A stretch of DNA of 64,000 bases from an uncultured Flavobacteriales bacterium (GCA_943788755.1 CALSRM010000003.1:1674001-1738000), one strand, 5' to 3'. Shown: positions 47,791 through 57,023, numbered from the stretch's first letter. The notes: generated by a model from the letters alone, not told the origin. Program-made: numbers and translations.

Positions 47791-47830
47791 CAGAAGAGAA
47801 GTTCTATGAATTAATAAGATTTCTCTTCTG
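47791..47830. repeat. 10-base inverted repeat between convergent genes
   Basis: CAGAAGAGAA (47791-47800) and TTCTCTTCTG (47821-47830) are perfect inverted copies with a 20-base loop. It lies after htpG and before the convergent unknown gene, so it could weakly terminate transcription, though there is no T-tract. Confidence 0.5.
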
Positions 47831-47880
47831 TTGGTCGAAATGTTATGAGAATAGATTTTTTTAAGTCTTAAAAGAAGGAC

Positions 47881-48303
47881 CTAATATACTTTTGAAATAA
47901 CCATTTTGTTCCCCTGTAAGTTAAACTCCCAGTTTTGATCAAACATTTGGTCTAAGTAACGATTGTAAAGGTTTAGCCTTTTAGCCGGGAATTCATCATG
48001 CTCATTAGCAGTTGGTTCACCGACAAATTCATAAATTTTTACGTTTGGATGTTGTGCCATATATGCTTTTACAATTACAACAATTGTTGTCATTACTCTA
48101 TAAGCTTCTCCTTTGTTGGTAAGCGAATATTCTTCACCTCCAAATTCATCATTGAGAACTCCAAAGGCAATACTCGTATGTAATAAATTGTTTTTTTTGC
48201 GTGCAAATCGAACCTCGTACTCAATTTCAGATTGGGTTTTGAATTTGTATATGCTACCTGATTTTATTACAGGAAATTCTATTTGGTAGGGAAAAACAGC
48301 CAT
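47881..48303 (-). CDS. Hypothetical protein, 140 residues
   Basis: I do not recognise this protein. From the ATG at 48303 it is MAVFPYQIEF ..., with no signal peptide. A central helix, RVMTTIVVIVKAYMAQHPNVKIYEFVGEP, follows a beta-rich segment (IEYEVRFARKKNNLLHTSIAFGVLND). The end has FPAKRLNLYNRYLDQMF, resembling arginine/tyrosine-rich C-termini of some phage-associated small proteins. An upstream run of codons adds 27 hydrophobic residues but starts at a poor codon and crosses toward the neighbouring gene. It diverges from the TerB-DnaJ gene, with 82 bases between the two starts. Confidence 0.6.
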   Translation of the reverse strand: MAVFPYQIEFPVIKSGSIYKFKTQSEIEYEVRFARKKNNLLHTSIAFGVLNDEFGGEEYSLTNKGEAYRVMTTIVVIVKAYMAQHPNVKIYEFVGEPTANEHDEFPAKRLNLYNRYLDQMFDQNWEFNLQGNKMVISKVY

Positions 48304-48385
48304 TAAAGGCCTAAAACTAAAGATAAAAAATGATAAATTTACAGGCAGAATAAAAAATCTATTTAGAATAATTTGATATAACAAA

Positions 48386-49165
48386 ATGGGAGGATTAATA
48401 GGAGGATTAATAGGGTTTTTATTATTTAAAGGGATTTGGGGAGCTATGATTGGCTATATGATTGGTTCTGCTTTTACGAATGTGAAAACTTTTCGAAATG
48501 GTGAAGGACCGCGAAGAAGCTTTTCTGGTGGATTTGGGAGTATGGGCGGCGGATATAATCAAGGATATTACCGACAACAGATTAATCAAAATGATTTTGC
48601 TACGGCATTATTGGTATTGTCTGGCGCAGTAATGAAAGCGGATGGAAAAGTATTGAAATCCGAGTTAGATTATGTAAAAGCTTTTTTAAATCAACAATTT
48701 TCACCTCAATTTGCAAATGAACAGATACGTAATTTTAAAGATATATTAAAAAAGGACTTTAATCTAAGTCAGGTTTGCGGAGATATAGTAGGTGTTATGC
48801 CGCATCAACAGCGTTCTGTTCTAGTTCAATATTTATTTGGCATAGCGAAATCAGACGGTCATGTTTCTGAATCTGAAGTCAAAGTCATTCAACAAATCGC
48901 GGCTTACTTGCGTATTTCTTCAATGGAATTTGAACAGCTGAAAGCAATGTTTTATAAAAGTACTTCAAACGCATATTTAGCTCTTGGTGTCGAAAAGAAC
49001 GTTACTGATGCAGAGGTTAAGAAAGCCTATAGAAAAATGGCAGTGCTCCACCATCCAGATAAGTATGAGCAAATGGGAGAGGAGCATCAGAAAGCGGCTA
49101 AAGAAAAATTTCAAAAAATTCAAGAAGCCTACGAAACAATAAAAAAAGAAAGGGGATTTAGTTAA
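48386..49165 (+). CDS. TerB-like and DnaJ domain protein (DjlA-like)
   Basis: This 259-residue protein has a glycine-zipper membrane segment at its N-terminus (GGLIGGLIGFLLFKGIWGAMIGYMIG), a TerB-like domain (about residues 65-185, with GAVMKADGKVLKSELDYVKAF) and a C-terminal J domain with HHPDKYE carrying the HPD triad. This order matches DjlA-type membrane co-chaperones, which stimulate DnaK. A Gly/Tyr/Phe-rich linker lies between the membrane segment and TerB. Start at the ATG at 48386. Confidence 0.9.
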   Translation: MGGLIGGLIGFLLFKGIWGAMIGYMIGSAFTNVKTFRNGEGPRRSFSGGFGSMGGGYNQGYYRQQINQNDFATALLVLSGAVMKADGKVLKSELDYVKAFLNQQFSPQFANEQIRNFKDILKKDFNLSQVCGDIVGVMPHQQRSVLVQYLFGIAKSDGHVSESEVKVIQQIAAYLRISSMEFEQLKAMFYKSTSNAYLALGVEKNVTDAEVKKAYRKMAVLHHPDKYEQMGEEHQKAAKEKFQKIQEAYETIKKERGFS

Positions 49166-49196
49166 GGGGAGTTCTAATAATTCATTCGCATCAAAA

Positions 49197-49287
49197 TTCA
49201 CATAGCTTTTTAGAGACAATGAAAATTTCATCTTTCTATCTGGATACTAAGATGAAATTTGAAGTAGTATATGAAAAACTATGTGAA
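49197..49287. repeat. Nested inverted repeat, 91 bases
   Basis: Outer arms TTCACATAGCTTTTT and AAAAACTATGTGAA pair apart from one unpaired C. An inner perfect stem AAATTTCATCTT (49223-49234) with AAGATGAAATTT (49249-49260) encloses a 14-base loop. Between the two lies an asymmetric internal loop of 11 and 13 bases. It begins 31 bases after the DnaJ-protein stop. It may be a termination structure, a structured RNA or a MITE remnant. Confidence 0.65.
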
Positions 49288-49363
49288 CCCATAGGGAATA
49301 AAGACAATAAACAATCTGACTTCGTTAAACTATTTTTAAATATCAGATGCTATTCAAAAATAG

Positions 49364-49393
49364 TTGTGCCTCGCATCTTATGCATTATCTTTG
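49364..49393 (+). promoter_or_regulatory. Bacteroidota-type promoter of the rhomboid gene
   Basis: TTG at 49364-49366 and TATCTTTG at 49386-49393 are exactly 19 bases apart and match both consensus elements. Transcription would begin about 32 bases before the ATG at 49430. Confidence 0.65.
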
Positions 49394-49429
49394 TTTTTTG
49401 AAAGAAATGAATTATTAGAACTCTCTTTA

Positions 49430-50152
49430 ATGTACAAAAATGATAGAAAATCGCTTTTAGAAGGTGCGTTAGTTCCTTTTTTCATTCTTTCTTTGATGTG
49501 GATTATCCATGCTTTTAATTTACATTATCAATTGAATTTATTTCAATATGGCGTAAAACCTAGAATTTTTTTTGGGTTAAAAGGGGTTTTGTTTTCTCCA
49601 TTAATTCATTCAACTAAGGACTTTTCCCATATCATTAACAATTCTGCTCCTTTATTGATTTTAGGATGGGCTTTATTTTACTTTTATAAAAATATAGCTT
49701 GGAAAGTCCTTGTTGTTTCATGGGTAGTAGGTGGGCTATTTGTTTGGATTTGGGCAAGGGAAAATAGCACGCATGCCGGAATGAGTGGTGTTATTTATAG
49801 CTTAGCATTTTACCTGTTTTTTAGTGGAGTTTTCAGAAAAGATGTAAGGCTTATGGCGATTTCTCTTTTCGTTGTATTTTTATATGGAAGTATGATTTGG
49901 GGTCTATTTCCTTTAGACCCATCCGTATCGTATGAGTCACATTTTTTAGGAGCATTAGTTGGTGTTGTTCTAGCATTTTTCTTAAAAGAAGAGGGGGCAA
50001 CATTTAAAGAAAAAAAATACCAATGGGAAATTGATGAAGAACAAGAAAAGGAAATGGAGAACAATGGCTATACGTCCATAAGTGATCCTGAATCAGGGTT
50101 TATTATTCACTACGAATATAAGCCAAAGGAAGATTCAGAAAAATTAGATTAA
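49430..50152 (+). CDS. Rhomboid family intramembrane serine protease
   Basis: This 240-residue membrane protein has about six helices. The catalytic Ser is in GMSG (HAGMSGVIYSL), the His is in SYESHFLGALVGVV, and HIINN lies near the N-terminal loop as in other rhomboids. These enzymes cut membrane-spanning segments of other proteins. The C-terminal tail is a short acidic cytoplasmic piece (YQWEIDEEQEKEMENN). The GTG at 49364 overlaps the promoter, so the ATG at 49430 is used. The stop overlaps that of the next gene on the other strand. Confidence 0.88.
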   Translation: MYKNDRKSLLEGALVPFFILSLMWIIHAFNLHYQLNLFQYGVKPRIFFGLKGVLFSPLIHSTKDFSHIINNSAPLLILGWALFYFYKNIAWKVLVVSWVVGGLFVWIWARENSTHAGMSGVIYSLAFYLFFSGVFRKDVRLMAISLFVVFLYGSMIWGLFPLDPSVSYESHFLGALVGVVLAFFLKEEGATFKEKKYQWEIDEEQEKEMENNGYTSISDPESGFIIHYEYKPKEDSEKLD

Positions 50153-51669
50153 AAATCAGAAGCCACATTAAAAGCAAAAGGGACAACTTTTAAGAGTGAG
50201 TGGATGTCTTCCTTTCCTAATTTAAGTTTTCCATTAAGGCAGATAAAGTCATCATTCATTTTATCGTAATACATTTCGAATGCTTTAAAATCAAACTTAT
50301 TGATTGTTGGAATTAACAATGCCTGAAACATATCTTTTGGGGGGTAGTTTGAAATAAGTCCTTCAATGTCCATATTAAAAGCGAATGTAGAATAGACAGG
50401 TTCATACTTAAACTCCAATGGAGTGGAAGAGAGGAGTAAGTTGTTTCCTGTTATTTTTATATAAATATTTTCATTAATAAGGTTGGGTATTTTGGAAAAA
50501 AAGTATCCATCTTTTGCAGGTATTGTTGAATCTATTTTTAATAATTCAACAACCGTTTTTGCGTCTTCAAGTTCGATTGCTAATACGAAATGTGGCAAGT
50601 TCACCAATCGAGATAGTTCGACAGTATCAATTTTAATTAAAGTGTCTCGTTTAATCTTGTCAATAATAGTATCTGCTTGTATTTTGTAAACGGGTTCGTT
50701 CCTAAACCCAATAACACTTGTGCAAACTTGACCTGTCCAACCATCTGCGAGAAAATATTTTTCAGAAGGAAGTAACGTATGAAAGTAACCTTTAAATTTC
50801 TCTGGATTTAAGCTCATACTTAAACGAAATAATTCTTGCTCATTGAGGGGGATTACCTCATTACTTTTTTCGATAATTAAATCTTTTTCGTTCAAATATA
50901 AATGAATCTTCGTTTCTATATTTTCATCTTTTAAATTTACAGATATGGCCTGACTATTAAACATTTTATTAATACCAATCATGTCTCCACCAAACCCTTT
51001 TAAAAACCCTTCTCCGTTTGGGGACCAAATATTAACATGATTCTTTTTTTTAGAGGTTTCAGAAAAGCTTGCGCTTTCATCCATAAGTGAAATGGCTTCC
51101 TTCGAAAAAACAGACATATAATGTTTTTCCCCGTTGGCCATATTCAATTTAAAAGCGGGGTTAAGGGGTTCAATTACAAGGCCAATATCATTCTTTATTA
51201 ATACAAGTTTATTGTCTTCTTTAAAAAAGTGAACCCGACCTCCTTCAATGTCCTTTACAATTGCTTTTTCTCGCATACCATTCATCTTTTTCAAAAACTG
51301 AGACTTATCTGATAAGGTCGCTATGAAACATTGAAAGAATTGTTGGTCTTTGGTTTCGGCATCTTGATAAAGGTAAAAAGCCATTTTTTCCAAAGGAAGA
51401 ATACCAGGTAATTCTGTAGGTAATTCAGCTTCATATTCTCCTTCTTCAGAGGGTAAGATTTCATCTATTTTGGTCGGATTAAATTGTAATAATTCGTAGA
51501 AATCGTTCGCTAAATACTTTGAATCTAGAATAACTACAGCTTTTGCATTTGATGGTATGAAGTCTAAATGTTTATTCACCGCTTCAGCACTTATGTAAGT
51601 GTATCCAATTAGAATAAGTGCGACTAGTATCGGCCAAAAAGACCATTTTATGAGGTTTGCTTTATTCAT
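50149..51669 (-). CDS. Hypothetical membrane-anchored protein, 506 residues
   Basis: I do not recognise this protein. It has one N-terminal membrane anchor (WSFWPILVALILIGYTYI, residues 9-26) and a large soluble part after it, probably periplasmic. The segment DFIPSNAKAVVILDSKYLANDFYELL and several similar strand-helix units recall DUF3352-type proteins, but I would not name it. No enzymatic motif is visible. Its stop overlaps the rhomboid stop by four bases. Confidence 0.6.
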   Translation of the reverse strand: MNKANLIKWSFWPILVALILIGYTYISAEAVNKHLDFIPSNAKAVVILDSKYLANDFYELLQFNPTKIDEILPSEEGEYEAELPTELPGILPLEKMAFYLYQDAETKDQQFFQCFIATLSDKSQFLKKMNGMREKAIVKDIEGGRVHFFKEDNKLVLIKNDIGLVIEPLNPAFKLNMANGEKHYMSVFSKEAISLMDESASFSETSKKKNHVNIWSPNGEGFLKGFGGDMIGINKMFNSQAISVNLKDENIETKIHLYLNEKDLIIEKSNEVIPLNEQELFRLSMSLNPEKFKGYFHTLLPSEKYFLADGWTGQVCTSVIGFRNEPVYKIQADTIIDKIKRDTLIKIDTVELSRLVNLPHFVLAIELEDAKTVVELLKIDSTIPAKDGYFFSKIPNLINENIYIKITGNNLLLSSTPLEFKYEPVYSTFAFNMDIEGLISNYPPKDMFQALLIPTINKFDFKAFEMYYDKMNDDFICLNGKLKLGKEDIHSLLKVVPFAFNVASDF

Positions 51670-51751
51670 GCTTCGTTCTACCTACTGTAAATATAATCGT
51701 TTGCTTTAAAAAATTCAATAATATTAAATAGGGATATTGTAAATTCGTGAT

Positions 51752-52324
51752 ATGTTTTTCGGGCATGAAGAAATAAAGGGTCTAGCTGATGCAAAAATCA
51801 AAGATTTTTGGCAATGGACTTATTCTGACATTTTGATAAATAAGAACCGTGATGATTTCGGTTTGTATCTAGTAGCAAATGCACTTAAACTAACAAAAAT
51901 GCCCAGAATTGACTGGGGTAATATAGAGTTTAGATACCGAAGAAAAAAAATTGCAGTTAAAACTTCAGGTTACATTCAGAGTTGGAGACAGAAAAAACCT
52001 ACGAGAGTTTTATATGATATTGCACCAAAAAAAGGAGTAAATAAAAAAACCGATGACTCTGTCACTTTTCGAAATAGGGAAGCAGAGATCTATATTTTTT
52101 GTTTATTGGATCAAAAAGATGTAACAAAAATTGATGTGTTAGATTTAAATCAGTGGAAATTCTATATTGTCCGAACATCTGATTTGGATGAACATTTCCA
52201 CGACAAGAAAAAGATAGGAATTCAACCTCTTAATAAATTAGCAAGTCCCGTTCACCATTCAAGAATTAAAGTCATTCTAGATGATATAATCGAATTAGAT
52301 TTAGGTGAAAAGATGGTTTTGTAA
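51752..52324 (+). CDS. Possible PD-(D/E)xK-fold protein, hypothetical
   Basis: This 190-residue protein contains DWGNIEFRYRRKKIAVKTSGYIQSW. From memory, a family of stand-alone restriction-endonuclease-like proteins carries this region as D ... IEVKSSAYLQSW followed by a segment like YIFCLLDQKDVTKIDVLDLNQWKFYIV, which is also present here. Here the expected catalytic Glu is Ala68 (IAVK), with D54 and K70 kept, so the nuclease site may be altered. No signal peptide. The assignment is by pattern only. It is alone, with a hairpin after it. Confidence 0.55.
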   Translation: MFFGHEEIKGLADAKIKDFWQWTYSDILINKNRDDFGLYLVANALKLTKMPRIDWGNIEFRYRRKKIAVKTSGYIQSWRQKKPTRVLYDIAPKKGVNKKTDDSVTFRNREAEIYIFCLLDQKDVTKIDVLDLNQWKFYIVRTSDLDEHFHDKKKIGIQPLNKLASPVHHSRIKVILDDIIELDLGEKMVL

Positions 52325-52339
52325 TGAGCAATAGAATAA

Positions 52340-52383
52340 TAGACATTAGATACTAGACTGTTTGACCTAGTGTCTGACGTCTA
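52340..52383. terminator. Hairpin between convergent genes
   Basis: A nine-base stem AGATACTAG/CTAGTGTCT (one G-T pair, 10-base loop) is extended by an outer TAGAC/GTCTA. It lies between the convergent unknown gene and the aminotransferase. There is no T-tract directly after the stem, so its strength is uncertain. Confidence 0.5.
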
Positions 52384-52403
52384 AAAGTAAAGCGATTTTT
52401 TGT

Positions 52404-53618
52404 TTAATTTGCAACCTCTAACTTATTCTTCAACTCGCCTAACACTTTTCCCATTCTAGTCATAGCTTCCGTTAAATTTTCTTCGCTTGCAGCGTAAGAA
52501 ATACGAATGCAATTCGGAGCACCAAAAGCCGCACCTGTAACCAAGGCGACATTCGCTTTCTCTAAAATATAAATGGTTAAGTCGTCAGCGCTATTAACTG
52601 TTGTAGTTCCATCTGATTTTCCAAAGAAAGAACTGATGTCAGGGAATACGTAAAATGCTCCTTCTGGTAAATTGATTTTTATACCCTCCATTTCTCCTAA
52701 CATTCCAAGCACAAGGTCTCTTCTTTTATGAAAAGCCTCTTTCATTTCATCTGTTATGCTAGGCTTTGCAAGTACAGCAGCTATAGCTGCTCGTTGTGCT
52801 ATTCCGCATGTTCCTGATGTAATTTGCCCTTGCATTTTTGTGCAAGCTTGTGCAATCCATGCAGGAGCACCGATATATCCAATTCTCCAGCCTGTCATAG
52901 CAAATGCTTTAGAAACCCCGTTGATTGTAATTACTTGCTCATAAACATCCGAAAATTGTGCTAAACTTTGATGTTTTCCAACAAAGTTGATGTGCTCATA
53001 GATTTCATCACTAATTACAAGAACATTTTCATGCTTTACGATTACGTCAGCCAAGCTACGTAATTCATCTTTACTATATAATGATCCAGTTGGATTACAA
53101 GGAGAACTATACATCATCATTCTTGTTTTATCCGTTATGGCAGCTTCAAGTTCCTCAGCAGTAATTTTAAAATCGTTATCAATAGAAGTTTCAATAATCA
53201 CAGGAATTCCCTCAGCAAGCGCGACAATGTCAGCATATGTAACCCAATAAGGAGCTGGAATGATAACTTCATCTCCAGGGTTAACTAGACTCATCATAAC
53301 ATTTGCAATCGATTGTTTCGCCCCGGTAGATACAACGATTTGGTCAGCATTATAGCTTAGGCCATTATCTCTTTTAAATTTAATAGATATTGCATCACGT
53401 AAATCTTCATAACCATTTACAGGCATGTATTTCGTGTAGTTTTGATCAATACCCTCTTTAGCAGCTTCTTTTATGAAATCTGGGGTATTAAAATCTGGTT
53501 CACCCAAGCTCAAACTGATGATATCTTTTCCTTGTGATTTTAACTCTCTACTCTTACGGGCCATAGCAATGGTAGCTGATTCGGTAAGTCTGTTTAATCT
53601 GTCTGAAACTTGTTGCAT
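52404..53618 (-). CDS. Class I aminotransferase (aspartate aminotransferase-like)
   Basis: A 404-residue PLP enzyme that moves amino groups between aspartate (or related amino acids) and 2-oxoglutarate. The PLP-binding Lys is in NGVSKAFAMTGWRIGYIGAP. The SPCNPTGSLYSKDEL motif and the FGAPNCIRISYA segment, which carries the substrate-binding Arg, are present. It belongs to the class I, subgroup Ib enzymes common in Bacteroidota. Nothing odd. A -7 box TAAATTTG is at 53642-53649 on the minus strand. Confidence 0.92.
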   Translation of the reverse strand: MQQVSDRLNRLTESATIAMARKSRELKSQGKDIISLSLGEPDFNTPDFIKEAAKEGIDQNYTKYMPVNGYEDLRDAISIKFKRDNGLSYNADQIVVSTGAKQSIANVMMSLVNPGDEVIIPAPYWVTYADIVALAEGIPVIIETSIDNDFKITAEELEAAITDKTRMMMYSSPCNPTGSLYSKDELRSLADVIVKHENVLVISDEIYEHINFVGKHQSLAQFSDVYEQVITINGVSKAFAMTGWRIGYIGAPAWIAQACTKMQGQITSGTCGIAQRAAIAAVLAKPSITDEMKEAFHKRRDLVLGMLGEMEGIKINLPEGAFYVFPDISSFFGKSDGTTTVNSADDLTIYILEKANVALVTGAAFGAPNCIRISYAASEENLTEAMTRMGKVLGELKNKLEVAN

Positions 53619-53822
53619 TTTGATGGTTTTTAAGTTTTGTACAAATTTACAAAAGATGTTTTTCAGGAGCTTTTATTTTTCAACTAAAGTTGTCAATGAT
53701 TTTCTTCTGATTGTTAATAGCTCTTATCCATTTATAATAAAAGAATATAATTACTGGTATCTTTTAACTTTATTTGCATTTACACGTAGTAGAATAAAAT
53801 TGATAGAAAGATTCGAATAGTT

Positions 53823-54347
53823 ATGAAGGATGTAATTGAAATAGTAAAAATATTAGTACCAGCATTGATTGTATTTTTTGCTGTCTATATAATTTTAAAA
53901 CAATTTTTTGATAGGGAACAGTCGATTCGAAGAGATGAATTAAAAATGAATACGACTAAAGAATATACCCCTCTTAAAATCCAGGCTTATGAGAGAACGG
54001 TTCTTTACATGGAAAGAATTGACCCGAACAATATGATTATACGCTTACATAAGCCGGGAATGAGCGCGAGATTGCTGCATTCAGATATGCTTAAGGCTAT
54101 TCGTGAAGAATATGTTCACAATATGACCCAGCAAATTTACATATCTATAAAGGCTTGGGATGGTGTTAAAACGGCAAAAGAAGAAACAAGTAAGATTGTC
54201 AATATGGCAATGCACAATTTAAAAGACACCGCTACAGGAATAGATTTGAGCACAAAAATATTCGAGATAATAGCTAATCTAGAAAAAACGCCAACTGAAA
54301 TGGCAATAGCTGTTCTCAAAAGAGATTTTCAAAAAGGAATGCGTTAG
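53823..54347 (+). CDS. Conserved membrane-anchored protein
   Basis: This 174-residue protein has one N-terminal membrane helix (IVKILVPALIVFFAVYIILKQFF) and then a cytoplasmic helical region starting REQSIRRDELKMNTTKEYTPLKIQAYERTVLYMERIDPNN. It is a conserved Bacteroidota family of unknown function, which I link from memory to the DUF7935 type. The region LLHSDMLKAIREEYVHNMTQQIYIS is the most recognisable. It precedes a terminator. Confidence 0.65.
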   Translation: MKDVIEIVKILVPALIVFFAVYIILKQFFDREQSIRRDELKMNTTKEYTPLKIQAYERTVLYMERIDPNNMIIRLHKPGMSARLLHSDMLKAIREEYVHNMTQQIYISIKAWDGVKTAKEETSKIVNMAMHNLKDTATGIDLSTKIFEIIANLEKTPTEMAIAVLKRDFQKGMR

Positions 54348-54458
54348 ATTGCTATGAGAGATTCAGCATGTAAAGAGGATGTTATTCTAACGGCCTTTTC
54401 AATAGCAGTATAGGGGAAGTTTAAAGTCCAATAGTAAAAAATTATTGACTAACTAAAT

Positions 54459-54498
54459 CAAAAAAGCTCCGATTGAATCTTCAATCGGAGCTTTTTTA
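54459..54498. terminator. Bidirectional rho-independent terminator
   Basis: The arms AAAAAGCTCCGATTGA (54461-54476) and TCAATCGGAGCTTTTT form a perfect 16-base stem with a four-base loop, and T-rich ends on both strands. It separates the DUF7935-type gene and the convergent peptidase gene. Confidence 0.93.
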
Positions 54499-54515
54499 TA
54501 AAAATTAAGATCTAT

Positions 54516-56780
54516 TTAGTGTGCACTTGTTTCTGTGGGTTCCTCAATTACTTCTTTTGGTATAGCTATTTCAGCTTTTTTAATTGGTTTTACCGGCTCT
54601 TTAACTAAAGTCATTTCTTTCACTAAGTGTCCAGCACCTGCATACTTGTCAATAATAAACAATGTGTATCTAATATCAACCGAGATAGTTCTTTGGATAT
54701 TTGGTTCGAAATAAATGTCACCACTCATCGCTTCCCAGTTTCCGTCAAATGCAGTTCCAATTAATTGACCTTTAGCGTTGATTACTGGACTTCCTGAGTT
54801 ACCACCAGTAATGTCATTGTTTGATAAGAATCCTACAGGTAGTCTACCATCTTTCATGGCATATTGACCATAGTCTTTACTGTTGAACAAGTCCTTTAAT
54901 TTTTGAGGTACGTAAAACTCATGATTCTTATTTTCTGTAATTACCTCTTTTTGCATAACCCCTTCTAATGTTGTTATATGGCTGTAATGAATCGCATCAG
55001 CACCATCATAGGCGAGTACATTACCATAAGTAACACGCATAGTTGAGTTTGCATCAGAAGCATACGCTTTGTCTTGATTCATTTGTTTTGTTCCATCAAC
55101 AAACAAGCGCATCCCTTTGGCTAAAGATTCGGCAGATAATTGTTGAGGCATAATAATTTGTTGGATATATATTTCGATAAATTCATTCATTAAGTTGTAA
55201 ATAGGATCTTTCTCAACGGTTTTTTTACTAAACTTATCTAACCATATAGTTAACTTCTCTTCTGAAGCAAATGGAGATTTAGAATAATACTTTTTAGCAA
55301 ATGATTTAAAATCTCCTTTGTACTTAGTTTTAATTTCAGTCAAAGTTGCCGGATGATAAGCAGCATCTACATTTGTGTAAAACATCTCAAGCATTGAAGC
55401 CAAAAGGTTCTCATCAATTTCTTGGTTATAATCTTTAAAGTAGGCTGGAGCAGCTTCTTTAATTCCATTTTTAGCTGCTTTAATTTTTCCTTCATCTTCA
55501 CTTGCAAGTGCTCCTTTCATCTCCGATCTAAATCCAAGGTTCCCCATTACAAAAGAAAATACATCAGGTCCTTGAAAAATAGCTTCTTCAAAGTAAACAT
55601 TTGGTAAGGTATATTGCTTGTTTTTATTATAGGCTTCTTCAATTAGAGTTATAGCGTTTCCATATTTTGCAGCCCTTACTTTATCAGTATTTGCCCATTT
55701 TAGATACGAATCTTCAATGGCTTTCTTTTTAGCATAAACATTATTTTTCACCAGTTGTGCGCTTTGTCCCACAAAATATTTCCAATAGTTACTGGTACTA
55801 GCATGCTTCGAAGCATATTGAATGCGAACTTTTTGTTTTTTATTCATTCCTTCTTCCATAATGTCCAATTTTGTTCTTCTAATAAGAACTCTCGCAGGTT
55901 GTTCAACAGAAACAGCATCTTGGACTCCATATGAAGTTAAGTATCTGTCTGTGCTTCCTGGATATCCCATTATCATTGCATAATCTCCTTCTTCAACCCC
56001 TGCAATAGAAACTGGTAAATGATGTTTTGGCTTGTAAGGAACATTATCTTTAGCAAACTCAGCTGGTTTATTATTTTTGTTAGCGTAAACTCTAAACATG
56101 CTAAAATCTCCAGTGTGTCTTGGCCACATCCAGTTATCTGTATCTCCACCATATTTTCCAATAGAACTTGGAGGTGCTCCAACTAAACGCACATCATTAA
56201 ATACATTGTACTTAAACATGTAATATTCGTTTCCGTAGTAAAACGATTTGATTTGTAGTCTAAAGTCATCTCCTTTTTCAGCACTTTCTTTAGCTTTTAA
56301 GGCAGCAATATTTTGTTGAATTAAAGCAGTTCTTTCACCTTCTTTCATTTCGTCTGTTACTCCGTTCAATACAATATCTGTTACATCGTCCATTCTATCT
56401 AGAAACCAAACCCCAAAATCAGCAGGAATTTCTTGCTCTTTGTTCATCGCCCAAAATCCATCAGTCAAGTAATCGTTTTCTGTAGTACTGTTTGCTTGTA
56501 TTGTTCCGAACCCACAGTGGTGGTTTGTTAACATTAAACCTTCACCAGAAATTATTTCACCAGTGCAAAAACCTCCACCTAATGCAACAATAGCATCTTT
56601 TAAACTTGAGTTATTTACGGAGTAAATTTCTTCGGCAGTAAGCTGTAATCCGCACTTCTGCATATCTACATGATTTAACCTTTTAATCAATAAGGGAAGC
56701 CACATTCCTTCGTTAGCTTTAACCGTAAATGTGCTTGATGCAAATATAAATGCGAGTGCAATTGCTATATTTCTTTTCAT
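54516..56780 (-). CDS. S46 family dipeptidyl peptidase (DPP7-like)
   Basis: This 754-residue exported serine peptidase removes dipeptides from the N-terminus of oligopeptides in the periplasm. A signal peptide is at residues 1 to about 22. The catalytic His lies in TNHHCG (residues 87-88), the Asp in the PRHTGDFSMFR segment, and the Ser is Ser662 in GGNSGSP. The residue that sets specificity is Gly680 in FDGNWE, as in DPP7, which takes hydrophobic residues, and not Arg as in DPP11, which takes acidic residues. The C-terminal end is Lys/Pro/Glu-rich. It is a marker of Bacteroidota. Confidence 0.93.
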   Translation of the reverse strand: MKRNIAIALAFIFASSTFTVKANEGMWLPLLIKRLNHVDMQKCGLQLTAEEIYSVNNSSLKDAIVALGGGFCTGEIISGEGLMLTNHHCGFGTIQANSTTENDYLTDGFWAMNKEQEIPADFGVWFLDRMDDVTDIVLNGVTDEMKEGERTALIQQNIAALKAKESAEKGDDFRLQIKSFYYGNEYYMFKYNVFNDVRLVGAPPSSIGKYGGDTDNWMWPRHTGDFSMFRVYANKNNKPAEFAKDNVPYKPKHHLPVSIAGVEEGDYAMIMGYPGSTDRYLTSYGVQDAVSVEQPARVLIRRTKLDIMEEGMNKKQKVRIQYASKHASTSNYWKYFVGQSAQLVKNNVYAKKKAIEDSYLKWANTDKVRAAKYGNAITLIEEAYNKNKQYTLPNVYFEEAIFQGPDVFSFVMGNLGFRSEMKGALASEDEGKIKAAKNGIKEAAPAYFKDYNQEIDENLLASMLEMFYTNVDAAYHPATLTEIKTKYKGDFKSFAKKYYSKSPFASEEKLTIWLDKFSKKTVEKDPIYNLMNEFIEIYIQQIIMPQQLSAESLAKGMRLFVDGTKQMNQDKAYASDANSTMRVTYGNVLAYDGADAIHYSHITTLEGVMQKEVITENKNHEFYVPQKLKDLFNSKDYGQYAMKDGRLPVGFLSNNDITGGNSGSPVINAKGQLIGTAFDGNWEAMSGDIYFEPNIQRTISVDIRYTLFIIDKYAGAGHLVKEMTLVKEPVKPIKKAEIAIPKEVIEEPTETSAH

Positions 56781-56995
56781 GTTTAAATTATTTTTTACAA
56801 ATTTTATTTAGAATCTTATCAAGATTTTTTTAAAAATATTCTCGCAAATTTAATAATATAATTGAACCGTGCCATTTAAAGGTAAAAAAAATGAGGTGTA
56901 TACATGGAATGGCACAATTTTAAAATTAATGTTTTGCTATCGTCTATTTTTCAATTCAAATGTATTGGCACGTTTTTTTCTTTCCAATTATATTC

Positions 56996-57003
56996 TATTT
57001 TTG
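56996..57003 (+). promoter_or_regulatory. -7 box TATTTTTG before the first FKBP gene
   Basis: TATTTTTG matches TAnnTTTG, with TTT instead of TTG 19 bases upstream. It would start transcription about 17 bases before the ATG at 57024. Confidence 0.4.
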
Positions 57004-57023
57004 CAAACCAATAAATTAATAAT

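Noticed and set aside
49219-49401. 60-residue open frame in the gap before the rhomboid gene
   Set aside because: It overlaps the nested hairpin and the rhomboid promoter, has no family match and no usual composition; most likely chance.
53473-53820. 115-residue open frame overlapping the aminotransferase start
   Set aside because: It is antisense to the aminotransferase gene and has no protein-like pattern.
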